From Marsupella aquatica (Eukaryota; Marchantiophyta), in NCBI GenBank assembly GCA_973895155.1, contig OZ316891.1, positions 9,424,001-9,488,000 of the forward strand: a stretch of 64,000 nt of DNA. Reading direction: 5' to 3'. The translations under genes were made by a program, and so were the position numbers. Below, piece by piece: positions 47,961 to 59,600 of this stretch. How positions within the stretch are numbered: the first letter of the stretch is position 1; the number at the start of each line of letters is the position of its first letter. Under the pieces are notes generated by a model that worked only from the letters and a program-made list of their open reading frames with translations, made no database searches and had not been told where the DNA came from.

Positions 47961-49286
47961 GCAAATCCAAAATTTAATTTTAGGGTTTGCACTTAGGATT
48001 TAGGTTTTCCTTGGTATTTGGTTAACTGCAAAGTTTCCTTTGTATTTTCTCTTTCCTTTGTTGAATTGTGCAGTAATGAAGTTTTGCAGTTTGTGCAGTT
48101 ATGGGTGATTATTTACTCATGCCCTGGTTAAGTGCACGTCCGTCTTTGTATAGTTGAGTTTTCTTTGTTACGGTATGCAGTTATGAAGGTTTTGCGGTTA
48201 TGTGCGCTTATTTGGTTAAGTGCAACTTTTCCTTTGTAATTGAAATCTCTTTGACAGATTTTGCAGTTAAAGAGGGTTTGCACTTAGCGACAATTTACTC
48301 GTGTTTTTGTCGATTTCTTGCGTGCTAATGTTGCGTAATGCTACTGGTAGTTGCTCCGGTTTGTATCTCGTTCACGCCTTGTCGAGCTCTTTCCGTGGGC
48401 TCCAATGTTTCTCCTCTCCTCTCAATCTCAAACCTCGTCCTAAACTTTACTCACCGATTCCGTTCTTGAATTGAAGCTTACGAGCCACCGACAGTAATCT
48501 TGTTATTGGATCTCAAATTGAACTTGTGCCGCACAGGCTTCATAGTTCTGTACTTCAGCATAGGATAAGAATCAATCCTTTTTCTTATTGTGGCGAATGT
48601 CTGTCACCTCGATTTACTGGCGAAATCTCCCTATTCTTCGAACGATGGTCATTTATTGCTTCGATGCGACGTCTGCCTTTACATCAGTGTCGACCTCAAA
48701 ATTTCCCGAAGTGCTCTCTGTTGCCTGCAGTCTGCATGACCCTTCGAAATTGTCTTCGGCTTCACTCGCTAGTCATCTGCTTCACCTCTGCGGCTTTGCG
48801 TCTTGTGGCTGTCCTTGAGGAGATTATCTCTCGCCGCGCCTCAATCATCTTCAATATTGATGGCCAATACTGTCATTGTGGAAGGCCTGCTTCGCTGCTT
48901 TTTCCTTACCGAAATCTTCACACCACTTCCGATTTCTTTTCGTATTTCTCCGTGCTATGTTTTCTCAGGCTCTCTTTGGCTTCCCGTCCCCGACGAATCA
49001 TATAATCGTCTTCCTCAGTGAACTTTGATGCACGTGGCTTCGATTCGTCGCTAGGAGAAATTGTGCTTCGCTCCCTATCTGCTTCGATTGTCGAAAGGTG
49101 TTTCCACTTTTGTTATCTTTAGAAGGGTCCGAATCTGTTGGTTCGCTTTGCCCAAGTAAAGACGGGATTTTCATTATCCATCGCCAATCACGCTTTGTCT
49201 TCCATTCGGGAGAAAAATTTCAATCTTCCATGGTCTTCTCTTGTTTCTTCTTGTGCTCCGCTCGTTGAGCTTTCGTGCTGATAACG
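47961..49286 (-). other. Long 5' leader of the copia element
   Basis: About 1.3 kb separates the 5' LTR from gag. Directly after the LTR the minus strand reads CGTTATCAGCACGAAAGC, the place of the primer-binding site; it resembles the GTTATCAGCACG-type sites of some plant copia elements rather than the common initiator-Met form. An antisense open frame of 159 codons (48526-49005, +) has no recognisable domain. Confidence 0.6.
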
Positions 49287-49396
49287 TGTCAGAGGTTGAA
49301 TGAGAATGAGTAGGTGTATAGTCATGAATGAGAGTACATATAGGGTAGTTGGATGACCGGCTGGTCCGGTCGTCCGGTCAGAGGTAGAGTCTAACA
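49287..49396 (-). repeat. 5' LTR of the copia element, 110 bases
   Basis: It differs from the 3' LTR at two positions (ggttg for gttg-type change near its right end on the minus strand, and a t/c change in tagt(t/c)gg). Element transcription should start in it and run leftward. Confidence 0.96.
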
Positions 49397-49401
49397 CAAA
49401 G
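49397..49401. repeat. Target-site duplication, right copy
   Basis: caaag, identical to the sequence just left of the other LTR at 42787-42791. Confidence 0.9.
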
Positions 49402-49589
49402 AGGTTTTTAAACAATTTTAGTGTTTATACACAATCAACCGTCCACATCTGACTACACACAGATCCAATGGTCATAATGGGATCTACAAAATTTTGCTAC
49501 TCAATCTGGAGGCTTCTTGGTAAACCATAAGTGCCACCTGCCTGCCCAAAATACAAAAGGAATTCCTGGTTAGGGGTGCTATGGGCAAG

Positions 49590-49695
49590 TCAGCTAACAC
49601 TAATTGCACTGATGGGTCAGGGTGCCATGGCCAGGCCAGCCGGGCAGACCAGAGGGGTTGCTTTGAGGGAACAAAGGGAGCCTGTGCCTACGCCC

Positions 49696-49731
<36 letters not shown>

Positions 49732-50290
49732 GATTTGGGCACATTATTGCTGACTCACCCCCATTTGGAGGACAACTTTGTTGACAAGGAGGATTTAGGA
49801 CACTTATTGCAGAGAGCAATAAAACAAAGTTACCAAAAAACAAAAACAAAATAACAACTAATTGTAGGGAGCGGTCAGGGGCCAGCTGGGCAGACAGGAG
49901 GGGCTGCTTTGGAGAATGAAGGCTGCCTACAGACTCTCTCCTCTCCTCTCCTCAGCTCTTCTATGCCCCTTCCTGATTTGGGCACATTACAGTGAACTCA
50001 CCCCCATTTTGGAGGAAAATTATATTAGAAGGGAGGACTAATTGCAATCAGGGTCAGGGGTCTGACGGGCAGGCCAGCTGGGCAGACCTGACGGGCTGCT
50101 TTGAGGGAACCAAGGCAGCCCCCACCCGTCCATCCTCCTCTCCTTCCCGATTTGGACACATTACAGTCTACTCACCCCACTTTGGAGGACAATTCTATTA
50201 ATTAACAAGGAGAACTAGTTGCACTCAGGCGTGGTCTAACTGGCAGGCCAACCTGGGCAGACCTGATTGGCTGCTTCAAGGAAGGAAGCC
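49590..50290. repeat. Right part of the 180-base-class tandem repeat array
   Basis: Four units start at about 49608, 49857, 50041 and 50218, each opening with a form of attgca...gggtca and carrying gggcagacc, ggctgctttgagg, a CT tract, gatttgggcacattac and ttggaggac. The middle units are 184 and 178 bases; the first is longer because its CT tract (49700-49729) is expanded and an A-rich piece follows. The last unit breaks off in the pyrimidine-rich leader of the next gene. Confidence 0.87.
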
Positions 50291-50334
50291 CTATCTACCC
50301 CTCCTCTCCTCCTCCTTTTCTTTTCCTTTCCTGT

Positions 50335-50530
50335 CCTCTCTCTCTCTCTCTCTCTCTCCTCTCCTCTGTCCCTCTTTCTTTTCTTTCTTTTCTTTTCCTT
50401 TCCTTTCCAGCTCCTCTCCTCTGTCCCTTATTTTGCTTCCCCTGTCGTTTCTCCTCTCCTCTCCTCTCCTCTCCTCTCCTCTGTCCCTTATTTTCGTTTC
50501 GTTTCGTTTCGTTTCGTTTCGTTTCCTTTC
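50335..50530. repeat. Pyrimidine microsatellites: (CT)n, (CTCCT)n and (GTTTC)n
   Basis: A (CT) run near 50338-50358 is followed by ttttc words, a (CTCCT) run (50451-50482) and a (GTTTC) run (50495-50526). The phrase ctctgtcccttatttt occurs twice (about 50421 and 50481), so the pentamer block was partly duplicated. They lie just before the presumed start of the transcript that leads to 51599. Confidence 0.88.
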
Positions 50531-50599
50531 CCTCTCCTCCCCTTTCGTCTCGTTGCTAGGCCGAGAGAAACGCGAGGGTCCTCTCCTCTCTGCTGCCTT

Positions 50600-51598
50600 T
50601 TTGGTCGTTAGTGCTGCTGCTGCGTTCTTCGCTTTACCCCACCGGACTCTTCCTCCTCCTCTTCCTCGTCAGCTCGCTTCATGCTCGAGCCTCACACTCA
50701 TTCGCTTCATTAATTACGTCTTCTCCCGCTCGGCATCGCCAGCCACCACCGCCACCACCCACCACCCACCACCACACTCGCCTCTCCCTCCTCTCCTCTT
50801 CTCGCCTTTGCTTCCTGCGTTGTGTGAATTACCGTAACGCAGCAGATTGGTTTCGGGAATCCACAAGAGTGAGAGTGAGAGAGATTGAGAGAGAGAGAAA
50901 GCGAGATATTAGAGTAGGAGTAGGAGTAGTAGCTCGGGAGACTTCACGACTTCACTTAATCCCAGGTTGTGGGATTGTTTCGTTAGTCGTTGACTGGCCT
51001 TCGGCCAAGAGAGCCAGCAGAGCAGGATAGAGATAGTGTACGAGAGGAGAGGAGGACTAGAGTTAGGCTCACTTTGGCAGAGTGGGTTTTGGTGCGGTGG
51101 ATGGATTTTCACTTCTTTCTTGAGTAATCAGAGATTGGATTCTACTTTACTCGAGCGGTTGATTCGCAGTGTGGAGGTGCAGCTCTACCTTTTTTGTGGT
51201 GAATCGCGTGCTTTGGAGCACGGCAAGGGAGGGGAGGGGAGGAAGTAGCTGAATTGGGTAACGAGGAGGTCGGCAGAGTGAGCAACGAGTGCGGAGTCAC
51301 GAGCTCGAGGGAATTCGCACCGGGTTGTGTGGAGGGTAATTCGGGTTGGGAATGGAAGTACGAGGTCCTTACGGAAAGCAGCATTTTTCCTTGGAGCGAG
51401 ATTGTACCCAATTGGGCGAATTGCCTGTCCTGGCGGCGGGTGGACTGTCAGGCATTGTTGTCAGCAATTGACCAGAGCGTGAGGAGAATTTAGATAGCCG
51501 AAATAGCATCATGGTGGTCACTAGGCTGCTGCTACTTGTTTGAGGTGGTAGGATGAGGAGACTTGGAGCTGAATTCGAATGGGAGATGACTTCAAGTG
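50600..51598 (+). promoter_or_regulatory. Probable promoter and long 5' leader of the coiled-coil gene
   Basis: CT-rich DNA gives way to a GA-rich stretch (50865-50935) and then mixed sequence up to the ATG at 51599. If unspliced, the leader contains at least three upstream start codons: a 39-codon uORF at 51352-51471, a 10-codon one near 51510, and one at 51553-51615 that overlaps the main start in another frame. The transcription start is not known. Confidence 0.5.
51352..51471 (+). other. Upstream open reading frame of 39 codons
   Basis: ATG at 51352, TGA ending at 51471, about 130 bases before the main start codon. The peptide begins MEVRGPYGKQ. It could lower translation of the downstream protein if present in the mature transcript; conservation is unknown. 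Confidence 0.4.
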
Positions 51599-54500
51599 AT
51601 GGGCTTGGTCGGTAGCATGGCTGCAGAGGAATCTGCGGTAAATCTGGTGGCAGAGGAGACGTTGGATCCCTCGTCTCCGGCCCCTGCATTGGTCCAACGT
51701 CCCGATGATGGACCCAGTGTTCCTGCTGCTGGCTCTTTCGCAAAGCCTATTCAACCCCCACGCACTCCCGATTGCGGTCTGTCTCGGGAGCAGGTACTCA
51801 CTCATCTCGTTAATTCTGCTACTTTGTCAATGCGTGATTGTCTCATGTTTTCATCCAGCCATTAGCTACGGCAACCTTGTGAGCTTCCGGGCTAGACCGT
51901 ACTCGCATTAATTTGCATAGAGGCCTTGCGTAGAAATGTTTTTATCTCCATGGAACGCTCCCATGCTCAAGGGCGTCATGGTTTCTGCAAGTAGTTGGGC
52001 CCACTGAATGAAACTGTTTGGTCGAATTTGCTACCTCTTCCTGGATCAAAGAGCAGGCCGTTTAAAAGTAGAGAGACGTCCTTTGGACGTCAATGTCTCG
52101 CCTTCCACAGTCTCTCACCATTGAATTAGAGCTAGGATTAAGAGAATCACGTTTGGACGGACTCATGTCCTTATTATCAGTTCTCGTTTCGGCTTAATAT
52201 CAGTCTGTCCCACTCTGCTGTAGGGGTTTTGGAACTAGACAGTCTTTGCCTTTCCCTCTCAAGCAATATTCAATGAACCCTGCCTGCTACAGAAACCTCC
52301 TGAATTTGGCGGATTTCGTTAATCCTTTGGACATGGGTGTAACCAAGATAATTATGGTTCACATCCTGTGACGATTCTCCCATGTACTAGTTGCGGAAGC
52401 AATTTAGTAAGAAGAACCTAACATCCTATTTTCCATGCAGGTCACTCCTAGATTGCAAGTGCATCTGGCAGCAGCTGAAAACCGGGTGTCGAACGCTCTC
52501 CATCAAGTTATGGAATCTATAGAGAAGAAGCTTTTGGGGGCATTAAAGCAGGCTGCTATAGATATTATCGATAACCTGGGTAAAGAGGCCGCAGAATGCA
52601 TCTTACTTTCACAACGCAAAGCAGCTATGTTGGAATATGAGCTCAACTACACCAAGGAGAATGCTCTGGCCCTGCTGATGCAAGTCAAACGAGTTTCAGA
52701 TGCTCAGGTACATTAGATAAACGCCTGTATTGATTTGTCCAATCTCATGCGCTTTAGAACGCTTCTTCTTGAGATTTTTGATGGTACAAATCCACAAAGA
52801 CATTGTGTTTGGCTTTCTCAGTTTTGTCGAATCGATGGTTCATTTTAGGTAGCTGAGGAGGAGTTGTTTATATGCTACTTGTTTATTGAATTGTTATGGC
52901 AGGTTGTCATCTGGTGTAACTTCTATACTATGTCAAAACCTGATTTCGAGAAATCAGTATAATTGCTAGCCTGCGTGGAAGTTGACATTTTGGAGGAAAT
53001 TTTGATTTTTGCAGATTTCTGATGCTGAGAATAAGGTCTTGATTGAAGGAAGGCGAGCCCAGGAGGCTGAAGCAAAACTTCAGTCCATGCAAGAAAACAA
53101 CAAGAAGTTGAAAGCAGAACTCAAACGGAAGGGGCAGCAAGTTGAAGAGTTTCAGAGAAGCATTTATCCAGCGACTGCTCAACAAGGTCTGAAACCGAAC
53201 GTCACTGAAGGACCAGAAAGTAGGAAAGGGGGAAACAGATTCAACAGTTCAGCAGGAGAAAAGAAAACTCAGCCAATTGCTGATGCAAGAAAGGACACAA
53301 GTGTACTGGCCATGCAGCCAGAAGTCACTACATTTGATCGCTTCGCAAATGGTATTACCGAGGTCCAGACAGAAAACGTCAGTAATCGTCCACTTGTGGA
53401 CCGCTTAGCGTATCATGATGCTTACTATGCTACAAGGGTTGAAAAGGGAGTGCTTGCCAATGGAGTACTGCCGGAGGAGAGGGGTAACTTGGAAGTGACA
53501 GGTTCTGGCCATGTGACAGTCAACAAGCTTGACAGCCGGCAAGGGTCGCCGACAAATCAAAGTGGTCCAGTCACAGGAGTCGACAACGTTTCTGCTAGAG
53601 TACTTCAGCCACACTCTACAACAGAATACTCTTATCTAGCTGTTAGTCAAGCTGAAGTTTCCCCATCTCTTACCGAGAAAGGTCAAGTCACTTCATCTCT
53701 GAAAGCTGATTTGGAAGCAAGGTCGGCAAACGCCTCAGATGAGGAGAAGTCAAGCTTAACTATAGAGGCTCTTTATTGCAACGATGAGTCTTTACCTCCG
53801 CAAGTTCATTCTGGGGATGAGTATCAGTCCAATAAGTCTCATGATCACATTGGACTAGATACGTCAGATACAGCAGGTCTGACTTCTGGTGGTCAGAAAT
53901 TTCTCCATGAGGCCGATATTTCAATTCATTGCACAGAGGAACTGGAAATAGACGAGGATCCTGAAAGAGCTAGTACATTTTTGCTAAATACGTCAAGAAT
54001 TACAAAGACTGTGAAAGGTGACGATAAAGGAGCAAGTCGTCAAGTATTCGAGCTATCTGGTGGTGTTACTGAAGAGTTCCAGGATGGTTATGAAACACGA
54101 GAAAATATTCAAGGCTCTGAAAAGGTGGGTCAAGAAAGTAATGAAACCGTGGAAGGTGTTCATACTGTTGTTGCTGATCAATCTGTGTTAAAGGAGGCAG
54201 AAGCTTCACCTGTGACAGGAAAGCCCAATTCTGATGCGCCTTCCGAAAATGCACAAGTGGTATATACAGTTTCAAATCACACTGGTAATCTCCCCAACGA
54301 AGATACCCGAAGGCCAGAAGCGCAAACCGAGTCCCCTGACAATCTTGTAACTAAGAGAAAGAGAAAGCAAGGAGCGACTGTTTCAAATTACGACTTACAC
54401 GTCACAGAAAGGAGTTCGAAGAGATTGGAGGCAGACGGTGGAGTCACTGGAGCTTGTGATCTTCTGGCAGCTGCAGGAGTTGATGCCCACATCAGTTCCC

Positions 54501-54750
54501 GTGACAGTAGACGACTTATGCAGGGTGCTCGCCAGGTCCGCAGTCAGTCTTCTATGCACTAATGCAATTGCTGCTATTTCTACGCGTTTTGTCGGGTTTT
54601 GCAATGATTGCAGCAAAAGCTGTACGTCCACTAGTTGGATATCGATCAAATTCTGTTTTGGCATATGTTCGCGTCTTGCATTTTATGCTTCTCTAACTTT
54701 GTTCTTATTTCTTGCAGCTATTTTCTTTGGCCGAGGGGAAGTGGAGGTGA
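51599..54750 (+). CDS. Coiled-coil protein of unknown function, 4 exons
   Basis: Exons 51599-51793, 52441-52707, 53015-54535 and 54718-54750 join in phase to 671 residues. Exon 1 is Pro/Ala/Ser-rich. Exon 2 and the start of exon 3 (residues about 66-205) are helical and charged, with heptad-like Leu/Ala spacing, for example KKLLGALKQAAIDIIDNLG and KLQSMQENNKKLKAELKRK, so a coiled coil is likely. The large middle part is acidic and Ser/Thr/Glu-rich, probably disordered. A basic patch, KRKRKQG, may be a nuclear signal. The end, DSRRLMQGARQ joined to LFSLAEGKWR, is supported by the GT-AG junction and recalls the C-terminus of a plant protein family I cannot name. Reading through the last intron would end at 54562 instead. 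No catalytic domain is visible. Confidence 0.8.
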
Positions 54751-54865
54751 ACGAGGTATCTGTGTAATTATTCAGAAGGTCCAGTTGGATGTCTAGAATG
54801 GACAATCAATTTTGTCCTAGGCATCAGCAGTTTTGTTCTGTATATTCATTTTATGGTATAGGTGA

Positions 54866-54871
54866 AATAAA
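54866..54871 (+). terminator. Candidate polyadenylation signal
   Basis: AATAAA lies about 116 bases after the coiled-coil gene's stop codon, in T-rich sequence, a usual place for a plant near-upstream element. Only the hexamer and position support it. Confidence 0.4.
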
Positions 54872-56610
54872 GGAGCAGATCAAAGCTTCGGCTTGTCCAT
54901 CTTCTACTTGATAGAGTAAGTTATTGGACCCTGCTTTAATTAAATACATTGTAGAGTAGTTTGAGTGAATGTTCTAGTTAAAGGCTAGATGAGAGAACAT
55001 TCTGAACCTTTTCAAGAGAGTAGTGTAGTAGCTACGTACTGATTGGCTCATAAGGACGCATCCATTCACTGCATTTGACGGTATCTTTCCATTCCAGTGT
55101 CTTAACCCATCTGCCTCAGAAGTGAGGAGAGGATAAAATTGAGAGGATTATCGACGACGCACTGGGATTTGTTGAAAAAGTGGTTACCTTTATCCAGAAC
55201 TCCCTCTAAATGAGGAGCTGTATTCAAATAATTTCAGCCACAACTGTAAAATAATTTCTTTCCAAATTTAATAGCACGGTGGTCCTATTTTCCCACCTTG
55301 TCCTTACTGAGTTTTAAACTTTGTTCCATGTTAGAACTTTTCAGTACTCGATTCATTTTTCAGCGCATTTAGTTTTTGTTGCCTCTCGGGGGTCTTTTCA
55401 GTCGTCATTTTCTTCAAGTTGTTAGGGTAACTGGTTCTCATTTTCGCAGTGAAAGAAAGTGGAACCAATGGACTGTGCAGGCTCCTGAAGAGGGTCCCCT
55501 TAGGCCACCCGAGATATTGTGCATACAAATTGGATGATGTACTGAACTCGCATTGGAGGTCTCATGGTACTCGTGCCTTTTTAGCCACTAGCTATTTGGG
55601 ATGTTGGAAATGAGTGATCGCTGCATCCAACAAGGTCGAAAATGAGTTGTCTCTGCATCTAGCAGGGCTTGCTTTAAACCCTACACAAACTCGCATGTGG
55701 TGAAGATTTCTTCAGTCCTTTCGCACGGACTCTAAGAGGAGGAATCAGACGTGACAATGAAAACCATACCACTTCGTATGATGTAGTGGAGAGTGTCAAA
55801 GAAAATGTTCATCATACCAAGCATTTGTGACCGTGGCATTTCAGGTTCCTACTATTCCACTTGGGTCAAAATATTAGAGAATGGCTTTCACAAAGTCGGT
55901 AAGCGTCACGATACTCGAACTTTTCGTCCAAATAAGGAACGTAGATCGTATTGATTGTTACATTCTGGCTGGACTAAGGGCCAGTTAAATTGGTAAAATA
56001 TCCTAGTATGCTCCGGCTCCTGTGAGCGAACGAAGCACATGATACCTTCAATTTGCCATCCTAAATCCTATATGATCTAGGTGCATACATATTCTACAAT
56101 TTGTTCTGGCTGGAGTGACGGACCCTTTCATATTTTGGCTTGTACGCCAACCTCTAAGCGACAAATAATAATTCTGGCGTATAGATGTTTCTAAATGGGT
56201 CAAAGAATGGTAAGGTACATAATAAACACTTCCTCTCAGAGGGCAACTGAATAATTAATTGCTAAAATGTTTCCGGTCATTTTGAACATTTCAAGGGATG
56301 GACAGACCTCTAATGCTGGGTCATGTATACCGAATCGTTGGTATTGGTGGATGGTACATAGAAGGATTGTCTTCTTCAAGATCAATCCGCTTCATGATGT
56401 GTCCACGTTGCGTTCATGAGTTGAAAACTTGCCGTCTTGCTCGGATGATGCAGTGGCTGTTCTGGGTCAGCAGCACACCGGTCAGATCTATGCGACTTGC
56501 ACATCTTGTATTCCCTGCACTTGAGCGTCATAATATAATATGGCTGTAGGGGTTTAGGGCACGGGGTATAGGGTTTATATATTGTTTGCAGCCGTCTTGA
56601 GTTGAGAATC
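54872..56610. other. Convergent intergenic region
   Basis: The region lies between the stop codons of the coiled-coil gene and the receptor kinase. I see no gene, RNA or clear repeat. Short frames at 55331-55528 (-) and 56298-56549 (+) are unsupported. Confidence 0.5.
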
Positions 56611-59600
56611 TCAAATCCCCCTCCCTTTCAGACCCTTTAGGAACTGCTGCTGTGGAGCTTTCAACACCTGCGAAGGCTGCCTGTCGACTTCCTTCTCCGA
56701 CACACTATCATATTCCAGATCACTTGGACAAGGGCTGAAAGTGTCTGTCTCCAGCATTTGCACCACCTGCTCCATGGACGGGCGATGCTCAGGATCTGCT
56801 GCAATGCATACGATAGCAATCTGGAGGACATTCTCCATACTCTCTTTTTGTGGGCTCGGACATTGTGGATCGAAGATATCCTTGTGACGATTCTCTCTTA
56901 TGCACGATCCCACCTGCAGATTACGTAAGGACAACATTTCAATTGTTGGCGGCATTTGCTGCTATCTAAGTACAGTTGATTAAGTCTATCTATAACAGAT
57001 TCACCTGTAAAAGCTGAATAAAGAACTGTGGACTACTCACAGGAACTTCTAATTGTGTCTTGGTAGGTATGCTTTCCAGAACCTATTTCTTTGTCAAAGA
57101 AGACTTACCCAGCCGACCACATTCAAGCCTTTCTCAACAAAGCAAGTGTCTGTGGGCCGTTTTCCACTTAGGAGCTCAAGGAGAACCACACCATAGCTGT
57201 ATACATCCGCTTTCTCCGTTGCTCTCCCACTTTGCATATATTCTGTACATGCGAATCAAGTTCGAGGGTTAACAAGCTTTATATATGGGTCCTCGGAGTT
57301 TATTCTCCATCAGAAAAGAAACGATCTGGGAGTACAAAGTGCAAGAGAAAGGTAGCTTTAAATGTTACAAGCTGCAAGTGACGAAAGTACTGTTGGTTGG
57401 ATGCAGTGACCAGACCTGGTGCAAGATATCCAAAAGTGCCAGCAACTATAGTTGTGACATGAGATTCGTCATCATCCAGAAGTTTTGCCAGTCCGAAGTC
57501 CGAGACATGAGGTTCCAGATTACCATCCAGAAGAATGTTGGAGGACTTTATGTCCCGGTGAATGATTCGTGGACTACAGTCGTGATGTAGGTAGGCCAGA
57601 GCCCGAGCAGTACCCACGGCAATCTTAAGTCGAGCTGCCCAAGTAAGAGGTGTCTCGTGTGGTTCTCTCTCTGAAGAAAGAGGTCACGTTTCCCAGGTTA
57701 TATTCATAGCTGCACTGTGTTGCACCAAAAAACTTCCACTTCTAGACACGACCTTCAATCAATGCTCTGAAGTCAAATCGGGTTGGAAAGGCAAAAAATA
57801 TAGAGCACAAGCTACTCACCGTGAAGGAACTCGTCTAAGCTTCCATATGGAAGATAGTCATAAATCAACAATTTTGAAGCAGGGGAATTGCAGTATCCTC
57901 GAAGGTTGACTAGATTTCTATGCTTAAAGCTTCCCAAGATCTCTAACTCCCTCTCAAACAGGCGCTCCGAACCCAGCCCAGACTTTCCTATCTTCTTCAC
58001 TGCAAACCAATTGCCATCCTCCATGACAAGACGGTAAACGGTGCCGAACCCTCCAGATCCTACGATATCCGTGTCATCAAGCGTCTCTATCTTTTTTACG
58101 ATGTCTTTGGAGGCATATGGTAAATCACCGTGAAACAGCACCAACTTTGATGAAGCTGCCAAATTTATTCAGCCACAGAAAATATCAGTCGTAGCACCTT
58201 CAGATAAGATAAGATGGATTCCTGCTCTTGCTTCACTTTCTAGATTTCACGTCAGTGGAAAATCAAATGCACCTACTGCTTTTCAAATATGGGCCGGCAA
58301 TCAAACAGAAAACATATTATTACAAAAAGCCGTAATGAAAAAAATTAACTGCAAAAAGTCAGCTCGTCGAAATATTTCCTCAGGGTTTGTCAGATCCCCA
58401 TGGCTTGTCGTGTAAGCTGAACTTTTAGAACCAAAGATCTTGGAGTGCATAAAACATAGTAATCCAAGATGAGAAGTAGCTCACCCATGGAGGAGGCCTT
58501 GACTTGGTCTTGTCCATTTGCTTTCAGTATTTTACTGGGGTTTTGGTTTCTGAAATAGAGGAAGGAACAAGAGAAGCAAAAGAACCCAAGCACGACTCCA
58601 ATTGCGGAGATTATAATCAGCGTGCTGTTGAGAATTCTGGTAGATGTACTCCTGGACACTGCATCTTTGCCAAGGAGAGACGTCAGAGGAATGCGCTAGA
58701 ATAAGCTAATTTCCCAATACGCATCGATCTGTACATCATAGATAGACAGCTGGTATGATAGTACTACCTTCAGAGCCTGCTAGAGGTTGGAGAGTTCCTC
58801 CCCAAGGAGACGGAGCACCGACTGCAGGATCTTGTCCAGGTACCGGAGCAGGACTGGGAGACACAATATTCTGGCATGCGTTGTTGACCTGAGCTCCACA
58901 GAGTCCCAAGTTCCCAGCAAACCTGCATGCAAAGCTGTCACCAATTCGTGCTATTTTCGACATTCACCTCATTTCTAGCATCTGATAAGCTTATGGTCTA
59001 ACACTGGCACACGCATTTGGTCACGGAAACAACGAAAGGAAAAAGTTCTGTTTCCAGCCTTGAGCTAAGATAGATTGCTTACGAGGCATTCGAGAAGTAA
59101 GAAAGTGCACCAGTTGTGGGAATTGCGCCCACAAGGAAATTCACCGACACATTACTGCAGGAAGAGAGACCGATTAACGCATTAAAATGAGTGCACAATA
59201 TTAATTCTCTCCTCAATCATGCAGAAATTCCAAGCACAGTGACAAGTATTAAATGAGCGAGGGAGTATCGTAAACAGTGCACGATTTGCATCAGACCAGC
59301 GCGCACACTTACAAGAAGTAGAGTTTGGAGAGGTTTTCAAGAGACTCTGGAATTGAGCCAGTCAGGTCGTTTCGGGAGGCATCCCTGCAACCACGAAACG
59401 GAGATCGGTTCAGTAATTGCTGTTTAGGATACTTATCATTTCCAATAGATTGCGTGCGCAAGGGACTTGTTATGATGACGCTGGATTTACTTACAATATC
59501 TCGAGATTAGAAAGCTGTCCTAGCTCGTTAGGGATCGGTCCAGTGAGCTTGTTCCCCTTGAGATATCTGCAGCCCGTTCAATGAAAACCATCACAACGAG

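Larger units (their letters stand above)
42792..49396 (-). mobile_element. Ty1/copia LTR retrotransposon, complete but coding-defective, 6605 bases
   Basis: The element has two 110-base LTRs (42792-42901 and 49287-49396) that differ at only two positions. Their ends are TG...CA, and a 5-base target duplication, caaag, flanks them. Read on the minus strand the order is 5' LTR, a long leader, gag, protease, integrase, reverse transcriptase, RNase H, polypurine tract and 3' LTR, which is the copia gene order. Several frameshifts and stops break the coding region, so this copy cannot act alone. It is inserted into a tandem repeat whose units are found on both sides. Confidence 0.97.

Noticed and set aside
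48526-49005. Antisense 159-codon frame in the copia leader as a host gene
   Set aside because: It lies wholly inside the retrotransposon and shows no domain; kept only as a low-interest observation.
50267-51030. Overlapping frames of 114-139 codons rich in Ser, Leu and Phe
   Set aside because: They translate CT microsatellites and the leader of the coiled-coil gene; frames shift freely across repeats.
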